Source: a virus. From it: a stretch of DNA of 20,956 bases. The stretch is from positions 1 through 20,956 of the IMG/VR virus record IMGVR_UViG_3300042691_004284. One strand, 5' to 3'. Below, piece by piece: positions 14,216-19,894 of this stretch (positions within the stretch are counted from its first letter, which is position 1; each line of letters opens with the position of its first letter). Both the position numbers and the translations under genes were made by a program. The notes under the pieces were generated by a model. The model saw only the letters and a program-made list of their open reading frames with translations, did not search any database and was not told the DNA's origin.

Positions 14216-14923
14216 ATGATGCATTGGTTTATCAAAGCCAGCAGAGCCAAGAGTAAAGATGATTATGAAACATGGAACGAAGGAGGGGTGGTGCCAACCT
14301 TGAACGCATTTGAAAACAACGGTGATGTTCGTGCCACAGTTTTGATTGCAACCAATGAGACTGTTGGTACATTGCAAGCACGAGACTACAAAGGGGTGGG
14401 CAATCAGTATGTCGAGGAAGACAAACTCATCATCTTCCATCCTCATCGATCTGATGGGGTTCGTATCCAAGGTGACACCATCAACACACTTACTGGATAC
14501 ATGGGAACAGGAGGACTGAACACACCTATGGTTACTGCCATACAGAACACAGTCATTGGAAGATCAGAGAATGCTGGGCCCAATGGTCGAGGTCATACCG
14601 ATGAGGGAGACCCGATGTTTACCATCGACACCACATCACCACACGCCATAGTCATACGAGAGCGTGAGGGCAAACCCGGTGGTGGCAAGGGTGCAATGTT
14701 CTCTGATAAATCATTCACCCTCAAGGGTGTCAATGATCAGACAATCTTCGAGTCAACCATCAGAAGACTGTTGCCATTGGAGTGTGAAAGATTGCAAGGG
14801 TTTCCAGATAACTGGACAGAAGACCAGTCTGATTCCCAGCGATACAAACAGATGGGTAATGCAGTCACCGTGAATGTAGCCAAGTGGATTGGCGACAGAA
14901 TCGTGGACTCCTATGGCCGCTGA
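14216..14923 (+). CDS. C5 cytosine DNA methyltransferase, C-terminal part (recognition region, motifs IX-X)
   Basis: 235 residues from ATG at 14216; the frame is open back to 14147. The segment SKDDYETWNEGGVVPTLNAF and repeated 'xTLxxxxxxG' stretches (GTLQARDYKG, INTLTGYMGTGG) form the long variable region usual in phage C5 enzymes. The end has motif IX (RRLLPLECERLQGFPDNW) and motif X (GNAVTVNVAKWIGDRI), which complete the SAM pocket of the N-terminal part. The start region (MMHWFIKASRAKS) looks like the middle of a protein, and no ribosome binding site precedes it, which favours a frameshifted single gene. Alternatively, a natural beta subunit. It overlaps the primase gene by 11 bases. Confidence 0.78.
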   Translation: MMHWFIKASRAKSKDDYETWNEGGVVPTLNAFENNGDVRATVLIATNETVGTLQARDYKGVGNQYVEEDKLIIFHPHRSDGVRIQGDTINTLTGYMGTGGLNTPMVTAIQNTVIGRSENAGPNGRGHTDEGDPMFTIDTTSPHAIVIREREGKPGGGKGAMFSDKSFTLKGVNDQTIFESTIRRLLPLECERLQGFPDNWTEDQSDSQRYKQMGNAVTVNVAKWIGDRIVDSYGR

Positions 14924-15293
14924 TGTTGACCTACTCAAAGCTGTGATTAGACATTACGGTGGAGAAGTAAGAGATGGATATTCGAGAGCAGTAAGGTGTT
15001 GCTTTCACGATGACTCACGGAGATCTGCCGTGATGTCTACTGATGGAGAGAAGGCTGGGTTGTATTTCTGCCACACCTGTGGCATAGGTGGAGATGCATA
15101 CTCACTACTGATGTGGAGAGAAGGGATAGATTTTCGTGTTGCTTTCGATAGAGCGTCTGACATTGCTAAACGATCTGGCATCGACTTATCACAAAAGGAT
15201 AAGCGAAGAGACGGTGGACTACTTACAGGGTCGAGGGTTCGGCAAAGAACTGGCAGAGGCCCATCTGCTGGGAACCGTACCAGTCGATTGTGA
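14913..15293 (+). CDS. Primase zinc-binding domain (DnaG/CHC2 type)
   Basis: Start at ATG 14913, giving 126 residues (an upstream TTG at 14889 is less likely). CCFHDD gives Cys29 and His32, and YFCHTCGIGGDA gives Cys53 and Cys56: the C-x2-H...C-x2-C zinc site of DnaG/CHC2 primases that recognises the DNA template. The helical stretch FRVAFDRASDIAKRSGIDL follows as in these proteins. Beyond about residue 95 (after DLSQ) the reading becomes Arg/Gly-rich and unlike a primase, whereas the +1 frame continues naturally into the TOPRIM domain. So the last 30 residues here are probably off-frame. Primase role in phage DNA replication, with the neighbouring helicase. Confidence 0.78.
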   Translation: MAADVDLLKAVIRHYGGEVRDGYSRAVRCCFHDDSRRSAVMSTDGEKAGLYFCHTCGIGGDAYSLLMWREGIDFRVAFDRASDIAKRSGIDLSQKDKRRDGGLLTGSRVRQRTGRGPSAGNRTSRL

Positions 15294-15783
15294 CCCGAGC
15301 CATGTGCAGTTCATCGGCTGGTTGTCGATCCCATACAGAGTTGTCAATGGGGTGGCAGGATTCAAGTTCCGAAGGGTCGATGGATCTCCGGGCCCTAAGT
15401 ACATGGCTCCAATGCATCAGCCAGCCCGACTCTTCAATGCAGTCGATCTTCAGAAACCTTCAGATGTTGTTGCAATCTGCGAGGGAGAACTCGATGCAGT
15501 TATTGCCAGCCAACTGTTGCCTTCAGTTGGAGTACCGGGTGTCAAGGCTTGGAGACCACACTTCAATCGACTCTTCCAAGGATATAAACGAGTTCTTATC
15601 CTTGCAGATAATGACGAGGGAAAGAAGGATGGTAGCAATCCGGGTATGGAACTCGCCGAGAAAGTATTACAAGAAGTAGAACACGCTGAACTGATACCAT
15701 TACCTCAAGGTTCTGATGTCAACTCAGTAGTAATAGATGAAGGATTAGAAGGTCTGAGAAAGAGGTTAGGACTAGATGAGTAA
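15136..15783 (+). CDS. Primase TOPRIM catalytic domain
   Basis: An open frame of 215 residues from GTG at 15136; the first 22 residues overlap the zinc-finger coding in another frame and are doubtful. A GTG at 15214 is an alternative start, giving 189 residues. Real homology appears to begin at RISEETVDYLQGRGFGKELA. Then FIGWLSIPYRVVNGVAGFKFR with KYMAP is the DnaG core, and the TOPRIM motifs are ICEGELDAV (catalytic Glu) and LILADNDEGKK (Asp-x-Asp for metal). This makes RNA primers for phage replication together with the zinc-binding part upstream. The two parts overlap in different frames; one extra base around 15191-15200 would join them as DLSQ-RISEETV. Confidence 0.8.
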   Translation: MLLSIERLTLLNDLASTYHKRISEETVDYLQGRGFGKELAEAHLLGTVPVDCDPSHVQFIGWLSIPYRVVNGVAGFKFRRVDGSPGPKYMAPMHQPARLFNAVDLQKPSDVVAICEGELDAVIASQLLPSVGVPGVKAWRPHFNRLFQGYKRVLILADNDEGKKDGSNPGMELAEKVLQEVEHAELIPLPQGSDVNSVVIDEGLEGLRKRLGLDE

Positions 15784-16201
15784 CAATGGAGACTCAGGAT
15801 ACAATCGAAAGTTTGAAAAGCTTGTTGGAAAAGCATGGCCTGATAGTGGTAAAAGTAGAGAACCTATCTTCGGGCCTACAGATGACAGTCCAAGTTCCCA
15901 AGACCCGGCAATGAATGACTTCGTTGCTGATGTCTGGGATATCATCGATGAACTTGGCAACTTACTGATAAGCAAGCAAAGGGATTACGGCCCCGGCAAT
16001 ATCAACAATGCATTCGGTGGCCCAATGAATGGGTTACTTGTCCGTATGGGTGACAAGTTTGAACGACTCAAGAACCTGTTTATCTTTGGCAATGGTAAGC
16101 CACAGCATGAATCAATCGAAGATTCATTCAAGGATCTAGCCAACTATGCAATCATCGCAATGATGGTGCAGCGTGGAAAGTGGCCTAAGAACAAACTATG
16201 A
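15776..16201 (+). CDS. DUF1599/Nmad1-like protein
   Basis: 141 residues. Residues about 50-130 show the family order: DIIDELGNLLISKQRDYGPGNI, then LLVRMGDKFERLKNLF, then ESIEDSFKDLANYAIIAM. The K-RDYG, R--DK--RL-NL and DLAxYAII motifs are typical of phage DUF1599, also called nucleotide modification associated domain 1. Members are found near enzymes that make or control modified nucleotides, and their overall shape recalls MazG-like helical folds. Here it sits between primase and a small membrane gene and 0.85 kb after the C5 methyltransferase. The first 45 residues are polar and probably flexible. The exact chemistry is unknown. Confidence 0.72.
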   Translation: MSNNGDSGYNRKFEKLVGKAWPDSGKSREPIFGPTDDSPSSQDPAMNDFVADVWDIIDELGNLLISKQRDYGPGNINNAFGGPMNGLLVRMGDKFERLKNLFIFGNGKPQHESIEDSFKDLANYAIIAMMVQRGKWPKNKL

Positions 16202-16323
16202 AGAAGCTCCTCTTTTTTTTGGTTCCGATTCTTGTAATTACATCGTTGTATTTCCTCATTAGGTTCATCATCGATGCAATCATAGAGATGGATGGAGTCG
16301 GAGGTCTTGACCTCGATGAGTGA
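16198..16323 (+). CDS. Very small membrane protein (41 aa)
   Basis: 41 residues in an ATGA overlap with the gene before and an 8-base overlap with the next. Nearly the whole N-terminal 30 residues are hydrophobic (LLFFLVPILVITSLYFLIRFIIDAII), then an acidic tail (GGLDLDE). A single-span membrane protein of unknown role. Without it the stretch 16202-16315 would be an unusual gap in this tightly packed operon. Confidence 0.55.
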   Translation: MKKLLFFLVPILVITSLYFLIRFIIDAIIEMDGVGGLDLDE

Positions 16324-16951
16324 TCGAGCCAAAGAACACCTCAATGACCTTATCAACATAGCCTCATCAACCATCTACCGAAGGTTCGTTGGGTATGTGG
16401 AATACAAAGACTTGGTTCAAGAACTAAATGTCTATGTATTGCAAAGACCTAAACTTGAGGAAGATCTTGATGAGTCTTATCAGGTATCCAAAGATGAAAC
16501 TAAATGGGTGGCTAGGAAAATCATGGCAAGGTTCCGCCGCCACATTGAAAAGTATTCTCGTAAAGAGAAGTCGGTTCGTGTTGGTTACTCGACTGGTGAT
16601 GAGTTCTTCTACGACACAGTAACCATTGCATCTATCTTGCCAGTTGCATTGCAGTTCGATGTACAAGGTGTGACATTGATCGACAAGGTAGATGATGGAC
16701 AACCACGCAGATCACCGGCACCTAATGAAGGTGGCAACCTTCTTGCCATGGCAATAGATGTGAAGTCTGCTCTTGAACTTCTTGATAAAGATGAACAGTA
16801 CATAATCAACCTAAGATACGGAGCTTCCCCCATGACCCTATCTGATATTGGAAAAGAACTAGGTCTGTCTGATTCGACAGTAGATCGGAGGGTTCAAAGA
16901 ATCCTTCGGAAGATTATCGATCATCTTGGAGGCCCAACTCCATGGGCGTAA
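16316..16951 (+). CDS. Sigma-70-like transcription factor
   Basis: 211 residues from ATG at 16316, with GGAGG at 16300-16304; an in-frame ATG at 16292 is possible. N-terminal part: YRRFVGYVEYKDLVQELNVYVLQ resembles sigma region 2 helices (VEYxDLVQExxV). Residues about 150-205 form a sigma region-4 helix-turn-helix: LLDKDEQYIINLRYGA, LSDIGKELGLSDSTVDRRVQRILRKI. The middle linker (GQPRRSPAPNEGG) looks flexible. It probably redirects host RNA polymerase to phage promoters, or acts as an ECF-like or anti-type factor. With WhiB, this gives the operon two transcriptional regulators. Confidence 0.75.
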   Translation: MSDRAKEHLNDLINIASSTIYRRFVGYVEYKDLVQELNVYVLQRPKLEEDLDESYQVSKDETKWVARKIMARFRRHIEKYSRKEKSVRVGYSTGDEFFYDTVTIASILPVALQFDVQGVTLIDKVDDGQPRRSPAPNEGGNLLAMAIDVKSALELLDKDEQYIINLRYGASPMTLSDIGKELGLSDSTVDRRVQRILRKIIDHLGGPTPWA

Positions 16952-17415
16952 AGATAGTCTTAGAAAGATATGAAGTGGTACTGGCTGTGAATACAGCAGT
17001 CGAAAGATATGTATCCACTATGAAGAACCAACAGATGCGTGGACTACAAGACATGGATCCGTGGCAACGAATCCTCCTCGATGTGGATGGATGTGGTGCA
17101 GAGATTGCCGTTGCTAAATACCTTGGCGTTTATTGGGGTGGTGCATTCGGTCAGGGCGGCGTAGACATAGAGCCAAACATAGATGTGAAGTACACAAAGC
17201 ATGAGCAAGGAAGACTATTAGTTAGACCCGATGCAAAGGATGACATCAAGTTCGTATTAGTTCGTGGTGGTATGCCGAACTATGAACTAATCGGATGGAT
17301 TATGGGAGCAGAAGCAAAGAAACCAGAGTGGTTAGACAAACCTGACTGGCGAAGACCTGAGATTTATTGTGTACCTGAAGATAAGTTACGAAAGTTTAGA
17401 GGTTACTATGGCTAG
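16942..17415 (+). CDS. Hypothetical protein, possibly nuclease-fold
   Basis: 157 residues; the start overlaps the sigma-like gene by 10 bases. The stretch GCGAEIAVAKYLG ... GVDIEPNIDVKYT ... KFVLVRGGMPNYELIGWIM has a helix with Glu, then Asp-Ile and Asp-Val-Lys strands, then a hydrophobic strand. This order recalls the PD-(D/E)XK restriction-like fold (E...D...DxK) of many small phage proteins. The C-terminal part ends with a Trp-Pro-Tyr segment (EWLDKPDWRRPEIYCVPED). Catalytic activity is not proven and no firm family is assigned. Confidence 0.55.
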   Translation: MGVKIVLERYEVVLAVNTAVERYVSTMKNQQMRGLQDMDPWQRILLDVDGCGAEIAVAKYLGVYWGGAFGQGGVDIEPNIDVKYTKHEQGRLLVRPDAKDDIKFVLVRGGMPNYELIGWIMGAEAKKPEWLDKPDWRRPEIYCVPEDKLRKFRGYYG

Positions 17416-17599
17416 GTATGATTACCAATGCCCGGGTTGTGGCAATGTGGTTGAGATAATCAGAGGGTTCAACGATCCAGAGTCAGAGTATGAATGCCCA
17501 ACAGATAACTGCAACACGATGTTAGTTCGAAAGTATTCTGCTACCCCGACCATCTTCAAAGCTCAAGGTTTCTACTCTACGGATAACTTCAGAAAATGA
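17408..17599 (+). CDS. FmdB-family zinc ribbon protein
   Basis: 63 residues from ATG at 17408, overlapping the upstream gene by 8 bases. Four cysteines (Cys8, 11, 30, 35) in YQCPGCG and YECPTDNC form the zinc ribbon of the FmdB regulatory-protein family. After it, RKYSATPTIFKAQGFYSTD is the standard end of that family. Such ribbons are widespread in bacteria and phages and may bind nucleic acid or partners. It is the last gene of the plus-strand operon, followed by a hairpin at 17604-17621. Confidence 0.85.
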   Translation: MARYDYQCPGCGNVVEIIRGFNDPESEYECPTDNCNTMLVRKYSATPTIFKAQGFYSTDNFRK

Positions 17600-17603
17600 A
17601 GAA

Positions 17604-17621
17604 CCCCCTCCGAAGAGGGGG
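17604..17621. terminator. Hairpin terminator at the convergent junction
   Basis: CCCCCTC (17604-17610) pairs with GAGGGGG (17615-17621). On the minus strand the loop is TTCG and the following bases read TTCTTCATTTTC, moderately T-rich, so it best suits the minus-strand transcript. On the plus strand the loop is CGAA with no T run. It may serve both operons. Confidence 0.72.
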
Positions 17622-17658
17622 CCTTCGCCTAGAGTGGAGGATCAGATCCACTATGACC

Positions 17659-17686
17659 AGTCTAATGTCGCTGTCGGCATTGTCAA
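17659..17686 (-). promoter_or_regulatory. Possible promoter in the convergent gap
   Basis: On the minus strand TTGACA (17681-17686) is followed after 16 bases by TAGACT (17659-17664), a perfect -35 and a four-of-six -10. It would read toward 17604 and stop at the hairpin, making a transcript of only about 50 bases with a second small stem (AGTGGA/TCCACT, 17633-17652). It lies just past the stop of the Rpf-like gene. Chance occurrence is possible. Confidence 0.3.
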
Positions 17687-17687
17687 C

Positions 17688-18104
17688 TCAGCGACCATAC
17701 TCTTCCTTCAAATACTTTCCACAATAGGGCCAAGGCTTCGATCCCCTATCGGCATAGATGTGAAGGGCTACATGGAACTGCTCAAGTAGCGTGGCTTTCT
17801 TTGGTGGTGTGCCGCTGGAGCCACCATGAGCAACCCATGTCCGGGGATATTCGATTTGAAAGTAGCCTTGAAACTGCTTCTTGGATCCGGCTACTGCATT
17901 CGATCTGCCGCTACTCTCACACATGGCGAGCTTCTGCCATGCTGGCGGCAGATGATCGAAGTCCATGTCCTCGAAGTGCAGAATGACCGGGATATCCTGC
18001 ACGATAGTCGAGCTTTTTGTTTCAGCTTTAGGTGGAACAGACTTGAGTGGGGGCGATAGAAGTACCGCCCCCATCAAGATTCCACCGATGATAAGTCGGT
18101 GCAT
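17688..18104 (-). CDS. Secreted Rpf-like lytic transglycosylase
   Basis: 138 residues. A signal-like start (MHRLIIGGILMGAVLLSPPLKS) is followed by a linker and then the enzymatic domain: WQKLAMCESSGRSN with Cys62 and the putative catalytic Glu63, FQGYFQIEYPRTWVAHGG, EQFHVALHIYADRG and WPYCGKYL (Cys128). The W..LA.CES.G, GY.Q....TW...GG and WP.CG pattern is that of resuscitation-promoting-factor/transglycosylase domains that cleave actinobacterial peptidoglycan; Cys62-Cys128 would form the usual disulfide. A secreted muralytic enzyme on the opposite strand from the M15 endolysin could aid lysis, wall remodelling or infection. A two-helix membrane gene lies directly before it. Confidence 0.83.
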   Translation of the reverse strand: MHRLIIGGILMGAVLLSPPLKSVPPKAETKSSTIVQDIPVILHFEDMDFDHLPPAWQKLAMCESSGRSNAVAGSKKQFQGYFQIEYPRTWVAHGGSSGTPPKKATLLEQFHVALHIYADRGSKPWPYCGKYLKEEYGR

Positions 18105-18233
18105 CTATCTTTCTCCTCCCAATGTGATTGCCCCAAGCCATACCAGCAAAGGGATCACCATTAGTATCGGTGAATCCTCACTCATTCCGAGTGGGAAAGT
18201 GAAGAAGGACAGGAAGAAAAGCACATAACCCAC
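18105..18233 (-). CDS. Small two-helix membrane protein (42 aa), holin-like
   Basis: A GTG start overlaps the upstream stop by one base (TAGTG), with AAGGAGG four bases before it; the stop directly abuts the Rpf-like ATG. Two hydrophobic segments, VLFFLSFFTFPLG and ILMVIPLLVWLGAITLG, are joined by a short acidic loop (MSEDSP), and the end is GGER. A two-span hairpin topology immediately before a secreted muralytic enzyme is holin-like. It is short for a holin, and the assignment is inference from topology and position. Confidence 0.6.
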   Translation of the reverse strand: MGYVLFFLSFFTFPLGMSEDSPILMVIPLLVWLGAITLGGER

Positions 18234-18415
18234 TACCCCTCCTTCATCTCTAGTTCAATGTTGGATATCTCAAACTCTGAGTCATCCCATTGACCATCTT
18301 CTTGTTCGACCCACGGCTCATCGAGTTGGAGTCGAAGGGTGTTGTGAATATCTTCGAACTCTTTCTCTGTGAGAGGTCTGTTTGTTTCAAACGAACCTGT
18401 GATTGTGTACCTCAT
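18233..18415 (-). CDS. Hypothetical small acidic protein
   Basis: 60 residues. A first strand MRYTITGSFETNRPL, a helix (TEKEFEDIHNTLRLQL), then an acidic strand pair (EFEISNIELEM). This beta-alpha-beta arrangement with a TNRPLTE turn is seen in short unknown proteins of actinophages. No active-site residues. It overlaps the gene before by 4 bases (ATGA). Confidence 0.6.
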   Translation of the reverse strand: MRYTITGSFETNRPLTEKEFEDIHNTLRLQLDEPWVEQEDGQWDDSEFEISNIELEMKEG

Positions 18416-18675
18416 GCCTGACCCTCATCTTTCCATTTGGTTGTGTCTATAACTCTGATGGTTTCTTCGGACAACTTTATAGATTGGCGGTCAGTAATCC
18501 ACCATTCCAATCCATCGAGTCGCCGAGATAGTTCTCCTACACCAAGAGGATTATCATCGCTTGAATAGATGGAGACGATGATTCTCTTCAGCTCGGTGCT
18601 GCCGGTTGCTCTTCGATCCGTGGCAATGCAGTTGCATTGGTCAATCGGAACGAGGTGGTCTCCACACATGGTCAT
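18412..18675 (-). CDS. Hypothetical protein with N-terminal Cys/His cluster
   Basis: 87 residues. The start MTMCGDHLVPIDQCNC has Cys4, His7, Cys14 and Cys16, which may bind a metal. Next comes IIVSIYSSDDNPLGVGELSRRLDGLEWWI, a strand and helix, and SIKLSEETIRVIDTTKW, a second beta unit. I recognise no family. Coupled by ATGA to the 40-residue gene before it. Confidence 0.6.
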   Translation of the reverse strand: MTMCGDHLVPIDQCNCIATDRRATGSTELKRIIVSIYSSDDNPLGVGELSRRLDGLEWWITDRQSIKLSEETIRVIDTTKWKDEGQA

Positions 18676-18794
18676 GCTTCCTCCTTCAATCCTGTGTAGA
18701 TAACAACTTGACCATCGTTATCGAGTTCATAACCAAGTCGGTCACAAAGTTCTTGTGCCAGTTCTTGGTTCGAATAATCCGCAAGAGTCTTCAT
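18672..18794 (-). CDS. Small hypothetical protein (40 aa)
   Basis: 40 residues, MKTLADYSNQELAQELCDRLGYEL followed by a short strand (GQVVIYTGLKEEA). GAGGAGGTG just before the ATG is a strong ribosome binding site, and ATGA overlaps join it to both neighbours. It reads as a helix plus a beta hairpin. The function is unknown. Confidence 0.62.
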   Translation of the reverse strand: MKTLADYSNQELAQELCDRLGYELDNDGQVVIYTGLKEEA

Positions 18795-18964
18795 GCCGAC
18801 ACCTCCTCAATGACTATCGAATCTTGAACTTCGCCACCGACCACCCTTGGTTCGGCATCGAAGTGACCAGCATGGAAGATTTCCATGGCTTGGTCTCGGT
18901 CTTCTGCCTCCAGCTCGAGGTCGTACCAGCGTTCATACACATACTTCACTTTGAACTTAGGCAT
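18791..18964 (-). CDS. Small DpnD/PcfM-like protein (57 aa)
   Basis: 57 residues: MPKFKVKYVYERWYDLELEA, then AEDRDQAMEIF and VQDSIVIEEV. The opening strand with a VEA/LEA end followed by an 'ED--QAM' helix resembles the DpnD/PcfM domain seen in small phage and plasmid proteins, whose function is unknown. It overlaps the zinc-ribbon gene upstream by 8 bases. The resemblance is by pattern only. Confidence 0.58.
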   Translation of the reverse strand: MPKFKVKYVYERWYDLELEAEDRDQAMEIFHAGHFDAEPRVVGGEVQDSIVIEEVSA

Positions 18965-19241
18965 TTGCCACCTGCTTCACGCAGTCATGGCAGATGGGAG
19001 ATTCGAATCGGTAATCGAACCCATCATCATCGAAGTTCTTGGTGCAGATAACGCAGTAAGTTCTTTCATCTATTGGATTCCACTTCTTCAATGGGGTCAT
19101 GTGTTCGAGCCATCGGCGAATGGATCCCCTCAACATCGAGAGGTCGCTATCTCCGTACCCCTCATCATCAAGCAAGGTGAGGGTGTGAACGAGGGTCTTT
19201 GCTTGACCCTTTGCGATTCTTTCCAATCTAGTTTGATTCAT
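18957..19241 (-). CDS. Hypothetical zinc-ribbon protein
   Basis: 94 residues. The N-terminal half is helical (LERIAKGQAKTLVHTLTLLDD ... LRGSIRRWLEHMTPL). The C-terminal half holds two knuckles, YCVICTKNF and PICHDCVKQ (C-x2-C and C-x2-C), separated by an aromatic hairpin, so it should bind one zinc ion. Such ribbons often contact DNA, RNA or proteins. Its start overlaps the upstream stop by TAATG. Confidence 0.65.
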   Translation of the reverse strand: MNQTRLERIAKGQAKTLVHTLTLLDDEGYGDSDLSMLRGSIRRWLEHMTPLKKWNPIDERTYCVICTKNFDDDGFDYRFESPICHDCVKQVANA

Positions 19242-19525
19242 TACTCACCCTCCGAAACTGTGATGGTGATGTCCTCATCCATTGACCAAGGAACTTCGGT
19301 CAAGATGTGTCCGATTCGGTTGATGAAATAGATTCCATTATGAATCCATTCACCTTTACCTTCGCAGGTATTTGTCCATCGAGTTGCTGGGTCTGAGTTC
19401 TTGAACTGCTCCTCATCTCCATCGAAGTAAATGATGTCGCCATGTTCATCACGAACCGGCTTGTACTTCTCGACCCACTCTTCCCAAGTATGATCGAGAA
19501 TCGTTGCTTCGAGCTTTGGTCTCAT
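19241..19525 (-). CDS. Hypothetical acidic protein
   Basis: 94 residues, acidic and aromatic: TWEEWVEKYKPVRDEHGDIIYFDGDEEQF, then RWTNTCEGKGEWIHNGIYFINRIGHILTEVPW and an end ITITVSEGE. The NGIYFINRIG...T..PW stretch resembles short unknown proteins of actinophages. No catalytic motif. Its start overlaps the stop of the small membrane gene at 19525 (TAATG). Confidence 0.6.
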   Translation of the reverse strand: MRPKLEATILDHTWEEWVEKYKPVRDEHGDIIYFDGDEEQFKNSDPATRWTNTCEGKGEWIHNGIYFINRIGHILTEVPWSMDEDITITVSEGE

Positions 19526-19677
19526 TACTTACCCTCCCCGAAGTAGCACTCAATCATTGTTCCCCAGCAGTAGTGGTCTTCAACCCACCAAATGTGGCTA
19601 GTGATGTAATAAACGGCAACGAATCCAAGCAGTATCGCAACTGCACGAACTCGCTTACCTCTCTTCGTTAGTTTCAT
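19525..19677 (-). CDS. Small membrane protein (50 aa)
   Basis: 50 residues. A basic start MKLTKRGKRVR precedes one hydrophobic span (AVAILLGFVAVYYI), then a Trp/Cys-rich outside-like end (SHIWWVEDHYCWGTMIECYFGEGK). The basic start would stay inside and the two cysteines (Cys37, Cys44) could pair outside the membrane. AAGGA at 19684-19688 is the ribosome binding site, six bases from the ATG. It is the first gene after the structured leader at 19678-19735. The function is unknown. Confidence 0.62.
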   Translation of the reverse strand: MKLTKRGKRVRAVAILLGFVAVYYITSHIWWVEDHYCWGTMIECYFGEGK

Positions 19678-19735
19678 TTCTGTTCCTTTTCTCTAGGTGG
19701 TCTGTCTCTTCAGGTGGGGTAGACCAGTTCCCCAC
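19678..19735 (-). promoter_or_regulatory. Leader with possible H-type pseudoknot (copy 1)
   Basis: On the minus strand stem 1 is GTGGGG (19730-19735) with CCCCAC (19714-19719). Its loop contains TGGTCT (19721-19726), complementary to AGACCA (19698-19703) downstream. The two stems interlock as an H-type pseudoknot, ending about nine bases before the AAGGA ribosome site (19684-19688). A related leader lies at 20898-20955. No known riboswitch class was recognised. Confidence 0.55.
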
Positions 19736-19736
19736 G

Positions 19737-19754
19737 ACCTCCCCGAAGGGAGGT
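19737..19754 (-). other. TTCG-loop hairpin upstream of the leader
   Basis: On the minus strand ACCTCCC and GGGAGGT form a 7-bp stem around TTCG, just after the stop of the gene at 19760 and one base before the pseudoknot. No T tract follows, so it is not a standard terminator. It may be an RNA-stability or processing element. Confidence 0.6.
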
Positions 19755-19759
19755 TTCGA

Positions 19760-19894
19760 CTATTCCTCCTTACATTCACAGAGTGGTTCATCATCCATCC
19801 ACTCTTGACCGCATTCTTTGCAACTGCATTGGTGGTCTCGAGGTTGACCCTCGATGTTCCCACAGATTTGGCAGAGTTCGATGAGGGTACTCAC
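19760..19894 (-). CDS. Small cysteine-rich zinc protein (44 aa)
   Basis: 44 residues from GTG at 19892-19894, in a GTGA overlap with the gene before it; the frame is open further upstream but would overlap that gene by 55 bases. Cysteines: LCQICGN (C-x2-C), then CSCKECG (C-x-C-x2-C) and LCECKEE (C-x-C). Seven cysteines in 44 residues indicate a zinc-binding mini-protein. Its role is unknown. Confidence 0.55.
   Translation of the reverse strand: MSTLIELCQICGNIEGQPRDHQCSCKECGQEWMDDEPLCECKEE

Noticed and set aside
13807-14256. Separate 149-residue plus-strand gene
   Set aside because: Up to about 14150 it is off-frame within the methyltransferase; only its end may be a piece of that enzyme.
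13712-14470. Long minus-strand open frame (252 residues) opposite the methyltransferase
   Set aside because: The plus strand here carries clear C5 methyltransferase motifs; the reverse translation has no recognisable domain.
18885-19331. Plus-strand open frame of 148 residues in the minus-strand cluster
   Set aside because: It crosses three coupled minus-strand genes with zinc-ribbon and ribosome-site evidence; no motif on the plus strand.
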